IMG/VR virus record: IMGVR_UViG_3300030616_000086
Coordinates: 1-22,271 of that record
DNA: 22,271 nt
Source: a virus
Direction: 5' to 3' (one strand)
Part shown: piece after piece, positions 6,410 through 13,483 of the stretch
Position numbering within the stretch: position 1 is the stretch's first letter
How the letters are laid out: every line of letters starts with the position of its first letter
Notes under the pieces: generated by a model
Told to the model about the DNA's origin: nothing
Seen by the model: only the letters and a program-made list of their open reading frames with translations
The model's database searches: none
Made by a program: the position numbers and the translations under genes

Positions 6410-7309
6410 TCATAGGTTCAACGGGCCAAATGCCGCCCGTTCGTATTGTCTGAATTCGAGATAGTACGGGTCCGCGTCGTCGGCCAGTTTCGTCCCGTCT
6501 GCCGCCAGCAATACCGGCACCGTGCTTTTCGTGCCGTCGTCATCTTCGCCCAGTACGGGCACCGTGTCCGTGTCTTCTTTCAGGTGTCGCGGTCCGGCGT
6601 TAAGCACCTCAAGCGGGATCCACTTGCGACGATTCGTGTGTATCTCGATGTTCTCGCTGAAAAACTCGACGCCGTTTTCGTAGAGGGGACCATGCGCACC
6701 GTACACCGCGATTTTGCAGGTGTCTTTTGCGTGGCCCCGCCAGGTGTCGCTGTTGACTTTATTGCGGTAGCTTTCCGCTTTCGCTTCGTCGAACGATGCG
6801 ACGTTGCGGGTCGCGGTGATGATCCCATGCACTTGCTCGGTCAGCGGCGGCGGGTCAAGCGGGTCGCCCATGCGTTGGCCGCCGACCGCCGGCCCGGCCG
6901 TGTTGACGTAGGCTTTGCCGTCGAGATCCTTGAACTGCGTTTCCGTGTAAATCGCGCCGGCCCACGTGAACACCGTCGGCCGATTGAGCGGGTTGGCGAC
7001 GTCTTGATTCGGGTGCTGCTCTCGGTCAAACTTGGAATCGTACTTGCACACCACTTCCCATATGGCATGGCCGTTCGCAAGCTCGGCTATTTTGTGCGGG
7101 TCAAGCTGCTTGCACAATGCGCCGCTGTCCGCCGGGTGCGCCTGGTACTTGACCGGAATGCCCAGGGCAACCGCCGCGTATATCGTTTGTTCGGTATCGC
7201 TGGTCGAGTCGCAGTCAACGATCAGCACAATCGTGTACTGTCGCCGTCCATGCACGTCGGCCGTGCCGCGATTGGTCGCGTATTTCGTCGTTACGCTTAC
7301 AACGCTCAT
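6410..7309 (-). CDS. Tail protein immediately downstream of the tape measure (distal-tail candidate)
   Basis: 299 aa from the ATG at 7309, which overlaps the tape-measure stop as ATGA. An in-frame start far upstream (7522) would lie inside the tape-measure gene and is not used. I do not recognise the family. The N-terminal part is beta-rich (VVSVTTKYATNRGTADVHGR, QYTIVLIVDCDS). The middle contains WAGAIYTETQFKDLDGK and HGIITATRNVASFDEA. The C-terminus has WIPLEVLNAGPRHLKEDTD and YYLEFRQYERAAFGPLNL. In siphophages the gene after the tape measure usually encodes the distal tail protein that starts the tail tip, so that is the best guess. It rests on position alone. Confidence 0.8.
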   Translation of the reverse strand: MSVVSVTTKYATNRGTADVHGRRQYTIVLIVDCDSTSDTEQTIYAAVALGIPVKYQAHPADSGALCKQLDPHKIAELANGHAIWEVVCKYDSKFDREQHPNQDVANPLNRPTVFTWAGAIYTETQFKDLDGKAYVNTAGPAVGGQRMGDPLDPPPLTEQVHGIITATRNVASFDEAKAESYRNKVNSDTWRGHAKDTCKIAVYGAHGPLYENGVEFFSENIEIHTNRRKWIPLEVLNAGPRHLKEDTDTVPVLGEDDDGTKSTVPVLLAADGTKLADDADPYYLEFRQYERAAFGPLNL

Positions 7310-8865
7310 GCCATATTCACCACTTCCAAGTCTTGTACCTGCCGGGTGTTGGCTTCGATCTTTTCGAGGATCGCGTTGCCCTTCTCCACGGCCTTCACTT
7401 CGGGCGATTGGCTGTTGACAATCGTGGAGTACGCCGCGGCCGATCCGCGAGCCATCGCGGACACCGAGTACGGCCCGCCCGGCGTCGTCGGCATTTCCTC
7501 CGGCCCCCGGAACTTGGCCCACGCTGCGTCTACGCCACGCTGGTGCATCTCTTGCGACAACGCGCCGACGGCAAGGTATTTGTCGAGGTCCGCGAGGTCC
7601 GCGCCAAGCTGCTCAAGCGGCGTGCGGAGTGTTGCGGCAAACGCCATGCCTTCGGAGAACGTCGCGGATAGTTCCGTGCTGAGCTTGTGAACGCTCGCCG
7701 TCACTCGCTTGTCGAACTCAATCAGCTTGTCGAGCGGTTCGCGCAGCCCGGCCGCAAGGTCTTTGGCGTTTGTCAAAAATGCCTTGCCCATCTCAAGTGC
7801 CGGACTCGCCAATCCGCGACCGGCCCCGAGTACGGCGGATGCTGTTTCCTGCTGTTGCTTAGCCGCCGCCTCGGCCGCTTGCTTGGCCCGCTGCTGCCGT
7901 TCGCGATCTTCAGCAATTCGTCGCATCCGTTCCGATGGCGTGTGTGCCGTCCAAATGTCCGTCCACTTAGCCGGGCTGTTTACCGCCATCTTGCCGACAT
8001 TGGCTACCGTGTGCCCCACGTCCGCAACAGTCGCCCAGAATCCGGTTCCCGCGTCCGCCGCCTTTGACATTTTGCCGCGTGCCTTATCGGCAGCATCGCC
8101 GGCATCGCCCCACGCCTTAACGAGGTCTTCCCCGATGATCTCAACCAGCGGGGCAAGGCCAATCGCTGCTTCCTGGAACACCGACGAAAACACGGTGCCC
8201 ATCTTCGTCATCGCGTCGTTTGCCGCTTCGATCTTCGCCGCGTCCACGCGGCCGAACGTCTTGCCCAGCCGCTCGGCCTCAGCCCCCATTGCGGCCAATC
8301 CTTTTTCCCCGGCCGCAAGCGTGTTCAACAAACCCATGTTCGCCTTGCTGAACAGGTTGGCCGCGATGGCGTTACGCCGGGCGGGCTCTTCGATCTTTTC
8401 AAGCGCCTTGGCAATCTCGCGGAACGCCTGGTCGGGCTTCATGGCAACGAGGGCCTTGGCCTCCAGCCCCAACTCTTTCAAAGCAGGGGCCGCCGCACCG
8501 CTGCCCCGTGCCGCCTCGCCGAGCCGCTTAGCCATCGTGGCCAGCCCGGCGTCGAGTGACTTGGATCCCGCACCGGTCAACTCGGCCGCGTGGCGTAGCT
8601 TCTGCAAGTCCTCGGTGGCCACGCCCAGTTGATCGGAGAGTTTAGCCGTGGCGTCGATGGACTCCATTTGCCGCTTGACCATCAGGCCGAGGCCGCTTAC
8701 CGAACCCACCGCCGCGAGTGCGGGCACCATGCCGCCAAGTGCGCCGGTCAGCCCTTTGACCTTCTTACGAAACGCCGCGACTGTTCGCCCTGCCTTGCCC
8801 ATGCCGGCGCGAAACTTGGCCGTGTTCGCCACAAGGTTTACGTACAGACTACCGACGCTTGCCAT
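7306..8865 (-). CDS. Tail tape measure protein
   Basis: 519 aa, Ala- and Lys-rich, and the longest tail protein here. It begins ASVGSLYVNLVANTAKFRAG, the usual start of tape measure proteins, followed by a Gly/Ala-rich hydrophobic segment at about residues 40-65 and a long mostly helical body (LRHAAELTGAGSKSLDAGL, then LERIEEPARRNAIAANLFSK-type text in the phage tail TMP region). A Lys/Gln/Ala-rich coiled part lies near residues 320-345. By the rule of about 1.5 angstrom per residue it would set a tail of roughly 75-80 nm, short for a siphophage. Position directly after the G/G-T chaperones, which coat the tape measure during assembly, confirms the call. Its TGA overlaps the next ATG. Confidence 0.9.
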   Translation of the reverse strand: MASVGSLYVNLVANTAKFRAGMGKAGRTVAAFRKKVKGLTGALGGMVPALAAVGSVSGLGLMVKRQMESIDATAKLSDQLGVATEDLQKLRHAAELTGAGSKSLDAGLATMAKRLGEAARGSGAAAPALKELGLEAKALVAMKPDQAFREIAKALEKIEEPARRNAIAANLFSKANMGLLNTLAAGEKGLAAMGAEAERLGKTFGRVDAAKIEAANDAMTKMGTVFSSVFQEAAIGLAPLVEIIGEDLVKAWGDAGDAADKARGKMSKAADAGTGFWATVADVGHTVANVGKMAVNSPAKWTDIWTAHTPSERMRRIAEDRERQQRAKQAAEAAAKQQQETASAVLGAGRGLASPALEMGKAFLTNAKDLAAGLREPLDKLIEFDKRVTASVHKLSTELSATFSEGMAFAATLRTPLEQLGADLADLDKYLAVGALSQEMHQRGVDAAWAKFRGPEEMPTTPGGPYSVSAMARGSAAAYSTIVNSQSPEVKAVEKGNAILEKIEANTRQVQDLEVVNMA

Positions 8866-8866
8866 G

Positions 8867-9205
8867 TTATCGCTTTCGCTTTTTGCCCCAGCGCTTTTTG
8901 ATCGCCGCGAACTTCGCTTTCATGCTCGCCTCGCTGCTTCGCTTCACCACGGGCTCATCCCACTTTGGCAGGAAGTCGCCCGGTGCCGGTGTTCGCGCCC
9001 CACGCTTCATATGCGGCGCTATCGTTGCCGACGCTATCACGCCGGCCCGCAAGTCGGCTCGGTCCTCGGGCAGCGGCTCGATTGAGTACAACGCCTCCCA
9101 TTCGCTCAACTCCCGCGAGTCCATCGACTCCAGCAGTTCTCGCTTGCTTTTTCCCAACGACCGTGCTAGTCGATATATGAACCGGCGCCGGTCGTCGCGT
9201 CGGAG
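8867..9205 (-). CDS. Tail assembly chaperone T part (expressed as G-T frameshift fusion)
   Basis: This frame encodes the gpT-like (DUF4035-type) domain: RRFIYRLARSLGKSKRELLE, then MDSRELSEWEALYSIEP and ERADLRAGVIAS. The only in-frame start codon here is a TTG at 9157, without a ribosome binding site, and it would cut off conserved residues. The frame is open from the slippery heptamer at 9205-9211 onwards and is -1 relative to G. I therefore read it as the extension of G: about 117 codons of G followed by 112 codons of T, a fusion of about 229 aa. In lambda, G and G-T bind the tape measure and recruit tail tube protein in a set ratio. Its stop lies one base before the tape-measure ATG. Confidence 0.88.
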   Translation of the reverse strand, partial: LRRDDRRRFIYRLARSLGKSKRELLESMDSRELSEWEALYSIEPLPEDRADLRAGVIASATIAPHMKRGARTPAPGDFLPKWDEPVVKRSSEASMKAKFAAIKKRWGKKRKR

Positions 9206-9211
9206 TTTTTT
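9157..9211 (-). promoter_or_regulatory. Programmed -1 frameshift signal
   Basis: The minus strand has A AAA AAC at 9211-9205, exactly in the X XXY YYZ phase of the G frame (GCA AAA AAC). The -1 frame is open from there into the T domain, while G stops 39 bases further on. Downstream, ACGACCG (9195-9189) can pair with CGGTCGT (9163-9157), and the 12-base palindrome accggcgccggt (9181-9192) can fold too. Both are possible stimulatory structures at ordinary spacing. Confidence 0.85.
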
Positions 9212-9555
9212 GCCAATTCCTCGACGTTATCCGCCCCCATTCCGTTGAGCTTCCGAGCGGCATTGAACAGCCGTTCAACAATGGGTGACGGTAACCGCCC
9301 GATCTTCGCAGCACCTGCGGTCGGGTTGTCGAACAGCGGCTTGCCCTTGTCGTCGCACAAGCACACCGCCAGCAATCGAGCCGAAAGGTTGTCCACGTTG
9401 CGGGTCGCACCGTCGAACACGCTTGCGTCGTATGCGTCACGTTCCCGCCCGTTCAGCACCCGCAAGTAGCACTCGCCGTGCAACTCGGTAAGCTGGTGCT
9501 TTTCGACTTTTGCCTGCTGGTCGGCTGCCTTCTCGAAGTCCTCTTTCGTCAACAT
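9166..9555 (-). CDS. Tail assembly chaperone G
   Basis: 129 aa, starting MLTKEDFEKAADQQAKVEKH with a charged helix, then a beta part (LTELHGECYLRVLNGRERD) and a helical C-terminal part (SPIVERLFNAARKLNGMG, NVEELAKNS). This is the usual pattern for gpG-like chaperones between tail tube and tape measure. The C-terminal 12 residues after the slippery site (SDATTGAGSYID) are used only in the short product. The ribosome binding site before the ATG at 9555 is weak (GGGAA). It works together with the T extension in tail assembly and is not expected in the finished virion. Confidence 0.85.
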   Translation of the reverse strand: MLTKEDFEKAADQQAKVEKHQLTELHGECYLRVLNGRERDAYDASVFDGATRNVDNLSARLLAVCLCDDKGKPLFDNPTAGAAKIGRLPSPIVERLFNAARKLNGMGADNVEELAKNSDATTGAGSYID

Positions 9556-9592
9556 GGCATTTCCCCGTAAGGGCTCCCGTGTTATGACCGCA

Positions 9593-9934
9593 TTACGCGG
9601 CCGTTTCCTTGACCGTCACCGCCGAGGTGATCTTGTCGTCCAGCGAGCCCGACGTGACGATGTTTGTTATCACGCCGTTGGTGAGCGATTCGGCGGAACC
9701 GTCGTTCCACGCCACGGCGACCGCCCCTTCGTCGCCGACTGAGAGAGCGTTGCCGCCGACAATCGTGAACGTCGCCGTCACGTCGGGGATACCGGCCTCG
9801 TAAGTGTGCGACGAATCGCCCGCGCCCGTCACGTCCACTTCGGCCGCCGCCTCCGTGTAGTTGATGTCGAGAAGCGGCGTTTCCGCTCCAGTCGCGAATG
9901 TTATCGTTGATCCATTGAATCCATCGTCTGCCAT
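9593..9934 (-). CDS. Major tail tube protein (small type)
   Basis: 113 aa, acidic and Thr/Ala/Gly-rich with alternating beta-strand text: GSTITFATGAETPLLDINYTE, AEVDVTGAGDSSHTYEAG, DVTATFTIVGGNALSVGDEG. It is small for a tail tube protein but has the strand order and the position (after head completion genes, directly before G/G-T) expected of one. The tail tube is a stack of hexameric rings built around the tape measure. The ATG at 9934 has only a weak site (GGTGAAG) and is preceded by 90 bases without a gene, containing a small hairpin (agcagt/actgct, 9994-10013). A decoration role cannot be excluded but is less likely here. Confidence 0.75.
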   Translation of the reverse strand: MADDGFNGSTITFATGAETPLLDINYTEAAAEVDVTGAGDSSHTYEAGIPDVTATFTIVGGNALSVGDEGAVAVAWNDGSAESLTNGVITNIVTSGSLDDKITSAVTVKETAA

Positions 9935-10024
9935 TGTTCTTCACCATGCACGTCCCGGCCGTGCTGTTGCCGTCTGTGAACACGCGGGCGAGCAGTCCGG
10001 GGAAACTGCTTTTCGGGGGCTACC

Positions 10025-10543
10025 CTAGCCCGCGTTTAGCTTATTGATTGCCTTTTGCACTTCCGCTCGCATGACTCCTAGCGCCACGTCGCTTGACGCG
10101 CTCATGGCTCGCCGCAGGAATGCACGCGGTGCGGTATGCTTCGTTCCTCGTTCAACAAGATGCGCGTACTTAGTCGGGTCGCGATACTCCATCGACTCGG
10201 CACGCATTGCCGCCTTGCCGCTGGTTATGTCCTTTTTGCCGACGGCCTTCATGTACTTGCCGCGCTTCTTTGATTGCTTTTTCTCGACCAATCCACCCAT
10301 GCCTTTGCGCGGCCCGATTGTTGCGCCGATAACCATGCCGTCGCGGCTCATCCACACCCGATGGCCGAGCGACCTTTTCAGCAAGCCCGAATCTTTCACG
10401 ACGGTTTGCTTTGCAGCTTTGACGACGAGTCGCGCCGCCTTGGTTACGCCAGTTCGCAGGGCCTTGTTTTGCAGCTTGACCGGCAACGCTTTCAGCGCGT
10501 GCAGTAGTTCCTTTTCGCCGTATAGCTTGCCTTCAATCTTCAT
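10025..10543 (-). CDS. HK97 gp10-like neck/tail-joining protein
   Basis: 172 aa from the ATG at 10543, which overlaps the preceding stop as ATGA; the longer in-frame start at 10741 would lie inside that gene. It begins MKIEGKLYGEKELLHALKAL and is very basic (KAARLVVKAAKQTVVKDSGLLKRSL in the family's helical region), with the conserved end YAHLVERGTKHTAPRAFLRRAM. This text is typical of the HK97-gp10 family, small proteins that complete the head-tail interface. It forms a cluster with the closure and tail completion genes upstream. Function follows from family and context. Confidence 0.9.
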   Translation of the reverse strand: MKIEGKLYGEKELLHALKALPVKLQNKALRTGVTKAARLVVKAAKQTVVKDSGLLKRSLGHRVWMSRDGMVIGATIGPRKGMGGLVEKKQSKKRGKYMKAVGKKDITSGKAAMRAESMEYRDPTKYAHLVERGTKHTAPRAFLRRAMSASSDVALGVMRAEVQKAINKLNAG

Positions 10544-10941
10544 ACCGTCCCCCACATCGCCCAGTCCTGTGACACGCGATGCTCTTGCAGTTGCGTGCCG
10601 GGCTCGCCGCCTTCGGTCATGTCTGTTTCGTTGATCAGGTTCGCCGGGCTTACAGTCGGACTGCTGGTGTGCGTCCAGCCACCCAACGCCGAGCGGATCG
10701 CGTCGGCTATCGTGCGGGCCGTCCGCTGGTTGGCGGCCCATACGTCAACCTGCATCGTGATCCGCGTTGTCGTTTCCACGCCGGCCGCCGAGTTGACCGG
10801 CTCCGTTGTGACCCGCCCGAATGTGACACACGGAAGCTTGCCGTTGTGTGGTCGCCAGCCGCGATAGAACCGGCTTCCGACTCGCGAACTTATCGCGGTA
10901 GTGTGTATCAGCTTCTCAAAAATGGCGTCTTCCAGCGTCAC
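10540..10941 (-). CDS. DUF3168-like tail completion protein
   Basis: 133 aa. It begins with the helix MTLEDAIFEKLIHTTAISSRVG, continues with RFYRGWRPHNGKLPCVTFGRV, and has a beta part with TTRITMQVDVWAANQRTARTIADAIRSAL and a C-terminal strand EHRVSQDWAMW. This is the layout of DUF3168/lambda gpU-related tail terminator proteins, which cap the tail tube and join it to the head. The start overlaps the head-closure stop (ATGA) and its own stop overlaps the next ATG, so all three are translationally coupled. The family call is by eye but well supported by order. Confidence 0.85.
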   Translation of the reverse strand: MTLEDAIFEKLIHTTAISSRVGSRFYRGWRPHNGKLPCVTFGRVTTEPVNSAAGVETTTRITMQVDVWAANQRTARTIADAIRSALGGWTHTSSPTVSPANLINETDMTEGGEPGTQLQEHRVSQDWAMWGTV

Positions 10942-11261
10942 GATTCATCCACCTCCGCACAGTGCAACTCCAGTAATCGCGTGCCGTCGATCTCCACTTG
11001 CATCGGCGGGCCAAGTAGTTCGAGCGTCCGCGACCCCCAAACCACGACACACTGCGAGTTCAAGTCGTTGCGCTCCCGCATCCGCACGACGTACTCCAGT
11101 TCCGGTTGCGCCTGTACTGCCCGATACGCCTCTCGGCTGGTGCTCGGGAGAATCTCGGCCCATGCGGTGCCCAGCGTGCTCAACCGCTCGTATACCGTGC
11201 CTCGGTCGTTTGCTTCGACCCGGCTCTTGAGCGTCACCGATTTATTCAGCCGTCCGATCAT
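10938..11261 (-). CDS. Head closure protein (SPP1 gp16 / Phage_H_T_join-like)
   Basis: 107 aa. The text MIGRLNKSVTLKSRVEANDRG, then GTAWAEILPSTSREAYRAVQ and YVVRMRERNDLNSQC, is the standard pattern of head-tail joining proteins of the SPP1 gp16 type: a small beta barrel that seals the connector after DNA packaging. It starts eight bases after the preceding stop and overlaps the following gene as ATGA. It stands directly before the tail completion protein, as in many HK97-like siphophages. Confidence 0.9.
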   Translation of the reverse strand: MIGRLNKSVTLKSRVEANDRGTVYERLSTLGTAWAEILPSTSREAYRAVQAQPELEYVVRMRERNDLNSQCVVVWGSRTLELLGPPMQVEIDGTRLLELHCAEVDES

Positions 11262-11269
11262 GCGTCAGC

Positions 11270-12094
11270 CTATGCGACGTAAATGGGAATCTGGTAACTC
11301 GTGCCGGCAATATCAATAGTGATGTATCCGTCCTCGGTGCTGCCTTCCGGGTCGGCGGTCATGCCATCGCTGGAGACAGTCACGCCGGCCGCACCCGCCG
11401 CCTTGCAGTGCAGGAGGTTTGTCATCGTGCCGGATGCGCAGAACATGCTGCCGACCTTGCTGTTTGGTGCGAGCATGTACATCCCGTAGTCGATGGCGTC
11501 CGATGAATCGCTGTAGAGGTGCGCTTCGATCAACGACGCCTCGGCGGCAGCGTTCGCTGTGTCGGGCTCATATTTAAGGTTGACGTACAGCCCGGACACT
11601 AATCCGGTGCCGTCAACATCGCCGCCCGACACATAGTGCTTGCATATGATGCCCGAATGCGTGCCACCTATCGCGCCGGCCGAGCGGTTGATCTTGAGGA
11701 TGTTCCCGCAGTCCGTCGTTTCGTCGCCGGTCATCGCGGTAACGCTGTTCAGGTTGATGGGGTGATCAACACCCGTAGCCGCGCCGGCTATCGTGACCGA
11801 CGCAAGACCACTCGCCGCACCAGCCGTGAGTGTGGCCGTGCCATCCGTGAACGTGGTGGCCGTTACCGACCCCAGTGTGGCCAGGTCTTTGGACGCATCG
11901 ACCACCAGCGCTTTGCTCGCTGCAACGGTGCCGGCCGTCACCCCGTCGAGTTGCGTAAGCTCGACGGTCGAAAACAGATCCAGATCGTCCAGTTGCCGGC
12001 TGATATCCTTGCCGTCGCCGTTCAACACCTGGGCTTGGGTCAGGTCGAGTTTTTCTGTAACTGTGATAACGTCCGCATTCACTGTTTCAGGCAT
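11270..12094 (-). CDS. Putative head-fibre/decoration protein
   Basis: 274 aa, rich in Ala, Thr, Gly and Asp. Residues about 40-80 have the pattern ELTQLDGVTAGTVAASKAL followed by VVDASKDLATLGSVTATTF, a segment I associate with fibre-like and head-decoration proteins of phages. The C-terminal part is beta-rich and ends with EDGYITIDIAGTSYQIPIYV. A GGAGGG site precedes the ATG at 12094. It lies between the head-tail connector and the head closure gene, so a virion component on the head or neck is likely, but no defined family was recognised. Its acidic, repeat-like strands suggest a trimeric fibre. Confidence 0.75.
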   Translation of the reverse strand: MPETVNADVITVTEKLDLTQAQVLNGDGKDISRQLDDLDLFSTVELTQLDGVTAGTVAASKALVVDASKDLATLGSVTATTFTDGTATLTAGAASGLASVTIAGAATGVDHPINLNSVTAMTGDETTDCGNILKINRSAGAIGGTHSGIICKHYVSGGDVDGTGLVSGLYVNLKYEPDTANAAAEASLIEAHLYSDSSDAIDYGMYMLAPNSKVGSMFCASGTMTNLLHCKAAGAAGVTVSSDGMTADPEGSTEDGYITIDIAGTSYQIPIYVA

Positions 12095-12107
12095 GGCTAG
12101 CCCTCCG

Positions 12108-12719
12108 CTATGGACTTGGTGATCGGAAACTGTATTGACTCAACAGCACGCGGGCCGCCCGCGGCATATCAATCGGGTTCCACTGGCTGGGCCGCCCGGC
12201 GTCCTCGTCACCTCGGTTCGTCGCCAGGTGAGCGACGATCAACTTCAATGCGTGATTGATCGCGTCGGGCACGTCGCTACCCGAAGTGCCGTAGCCGCAC
12301 TTGTACGTCACCTTCACGACGTCCGCGTGCGCCCGAGGTGTCGGCCAGCTCTGGCCATACTTGAGCCGCACCACACCAACGCGGCTCGGTGCTCCCAGTT
12401 CGTATACGTCCGATGAAAGTGTCTGGGTGTCGCCGGCCGTGTCGGTGTAGGTGATTTCGGTTATGGAGTCAGTGGGCGGGTACGGCAGAACGATCTCGGT
12501 CGGGAAACCATCGAGGTGCAAGTCCCACGTTTGGTCGATAAAACGGCTCCACGTTTCCGTTTCTGCCATATCCACCGCGTTGTCGATAAGCGTGTTGAGG
12601 TACGCATCGCTATCAAAACTGTCCGACCCCGCCGCGTCGTCCCATCGCAAGTGGGTCTTCACGTCGGCAAGCACAATCGGCGTCGTGTCCGGTGCAGTAT
12701 TAAGTACCAGCTTGGACAT
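12108..12719 (-). CDS. Head-tail connector (gp6-like adaptor)
   Basis: 203 aa. It begins KLVLNTAPDTTPIVLADVKTHLRW, the typical start of phage gp6-like head-tail connector proteins, followed by the helix DAYLNTLIDNAVDMAETETW, the segment QTWDLHLDGFPTEIVLPYPP, the strand SITEITYTDTAGD, and a C-terminal helix in VPDAINHALKLIVAHLATNR. The protein forms a ring under the portal. A GAGGG site lies before the ATG at 12719. A small gene overlaps its first 20 bases, and the fibre-like gene follows after 13 bases. Confidence 0.9.
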   Translation of the reverse strand: MSKLVLNTAPDTTPIVLADVKTHLRWDDAAGSDSFDSDAYLNTLIDNAVDMAETETWSRFIDQTWDLHLDGFPTEIVLPYPPTDSITEITYTDTAGDTQTLSSDVYELGAPSRVGVVRLKYGQSWPTPRAHADVVKVTYKCGYGTSGSDVPDAINHALKLIVAHLATNRGDEDAGRPSQWNPIDMPRAARVLLSQYSFRSPSP

Positions 12720-12861
12720 TGTTCACCCTCTGCCGTCGCTTACGCGGCTTGATTTCCTCGGCTATTCCGCGACGGATAAGCACGTTTGCTACGCCGTCCG
12801 GTCGCTCGCACGTGTCACCCACCCGCAGCCGCCGCCATGCTCGCAGTATTCGCAGTTTCAT
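12700..12861 (-). CDS. Small 53-aa phage protein between sugar gene and connector
   Basis: Short frame starting ATG at 12861 and ending TAA at 12702-12700. The product starts MKLRILRAWRRLRVGDTCER and continues PDGVANVLIRRGIAEEIKPR, then a basic tail. The pattern 'G-D-x-x-x-x-x-D-x-V-A-x-x-L-I-x-R-G-I-A-E' is, from memory, common among tiny proteins near head-tail connector genes of many phages. It overlaps the end of the upstream gene by 47 bases and the connector start by 20. The ribosome binding site is poor (AGG, eleven bases away), so coupled translation is likely. Function is unknown; a small neck or scaffold part is possible. Confidence 0.6.
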   Translation of the reverse strand: MKLRILRAWRRLRVGDTCERPDGVANVLIRRGIAEEIKPRKRRQRVNNVQAGT

Positions 12862-13483
12862 TGAGACTTACCTTTTTCACGTTGTCCCCGTCGATCTCGA
12901 AGTTGAGCCGGCCGTAGAACACGAACTCGATATCAGGGCACGCCGCGACACACGACCGCCAGAACGGCCCGATGTAAAGCGTGGTATGCTGGAATGCCCG
13001 CTTGTTGCGTACCGCACCGCCTTCCCAGTAGTCGCCGCCGTTGTCGGTTTGCGGCATGTTGCTCACGTAGCCCTCGTGGCCCGGCAACAGCATCCGCGTG
13101 CACCCGTTGGCAATCGCGAACTGGGCGCAAAACAGACCAGAGAACATGCAGTCGGTGTAGCCGTCGCGACTGAACTCGACATTGCCGCCCGGCCCCGTCA
13201 CCTCCATCGCGTGGTCCGGTTCGGGTATGCCGCGATCTTTCCACGCGCTCGGCACTCGCTTGAGCGTTATCAGTTGCAGGCCGTGTGTCCTGCGCAGGTC
13301 ATTGGCTCGCCGCGCAAACTGCTTGCAGGCGGTTTGGTCGCTGAGAAAGTAATAGTCGGGCACGCACAGCTTGATGCCGCTGTTGGTCGTGATGACGGTT
13401 GGCTCGGGGTACTGCTGGAGTGCACGCATGAAGCCAGCCGGTGCGGTATGCGATGAACCCAGGTTTAGCCAGGTGGTATTCAT
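12815..13483 (-). CDS. DUF115-like, possibly sugar-related protein
   Basis: 222 aa. The ATG at 13483 overlaps the synthetase stop (ATGA), with GGAG nine bases upstream. Visible parts are an N-terminal Rossmann-like start (WLNLGSSHTAPAGFMRAL), TNSGIKLCVPDYYFLSDQ in the middle, and GLFCAQFAIANGCTRMLLPG near residue 130. The order 'naming strand, PDYY-x-x-SD, then G-x-x-C/A...A-x-x-x-G...L-x-G' recalls DUF115/MAF-like proteins, which are linked to nonulosonic sugar transfer on flagellin. The likeness is weak and by eye, but the neighbour is a CMP-sugar synthetase, so a role in moving such a sugar is plausible. No membrane segment is visible. The Ala-rich C-terminus overlaps the 53-aa gene. Confidence 0.7.
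   Translation of the reverse strand: MNTTWLNLGSSHTAPAGFMRALQQYPEPTVITTNSGIKLCVPDYYFLSDQTACKQFARRANDLRRTHGLQLITLKRVPSAWKDRGIPEPDHAMEVTGPGGNVEFSRDGYTDCMFSGLFCAQFAIANGCTRMLLPGHEGYVSNMPQTDNGGDYWEGGAVRNKRAFQHTTLYIGPFWRSCVAACPDIEFVFYGRLNFEIDGDNVKKVSLNETANTASMAAAAGG

Noticed and set aside
6446-7690. 414-codon plus-strand frame opposite the tail genes
   Set aside because: Antisense shadow caused by G/C bias. The minus-strand genes there overlap precisely at ATGA junctions and have ribosome binding sites.
8867-9157. Tail protein T as a separate gene from TTG at 9157
   Set aside because: No ribosome binding site, and conserved T-domain residues are encoded upstream of the TTG in the same frame, reachable only by frameshift from G.
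9994-10013. AGCAGT/ACTGCT hairpin upstream of the tail tube gene as a terminator
   Set aside because: On the coding strand it has no T-tract; the T-tract occurs only in the plus direction, where no gene needs termination. Stem is only six pairs.
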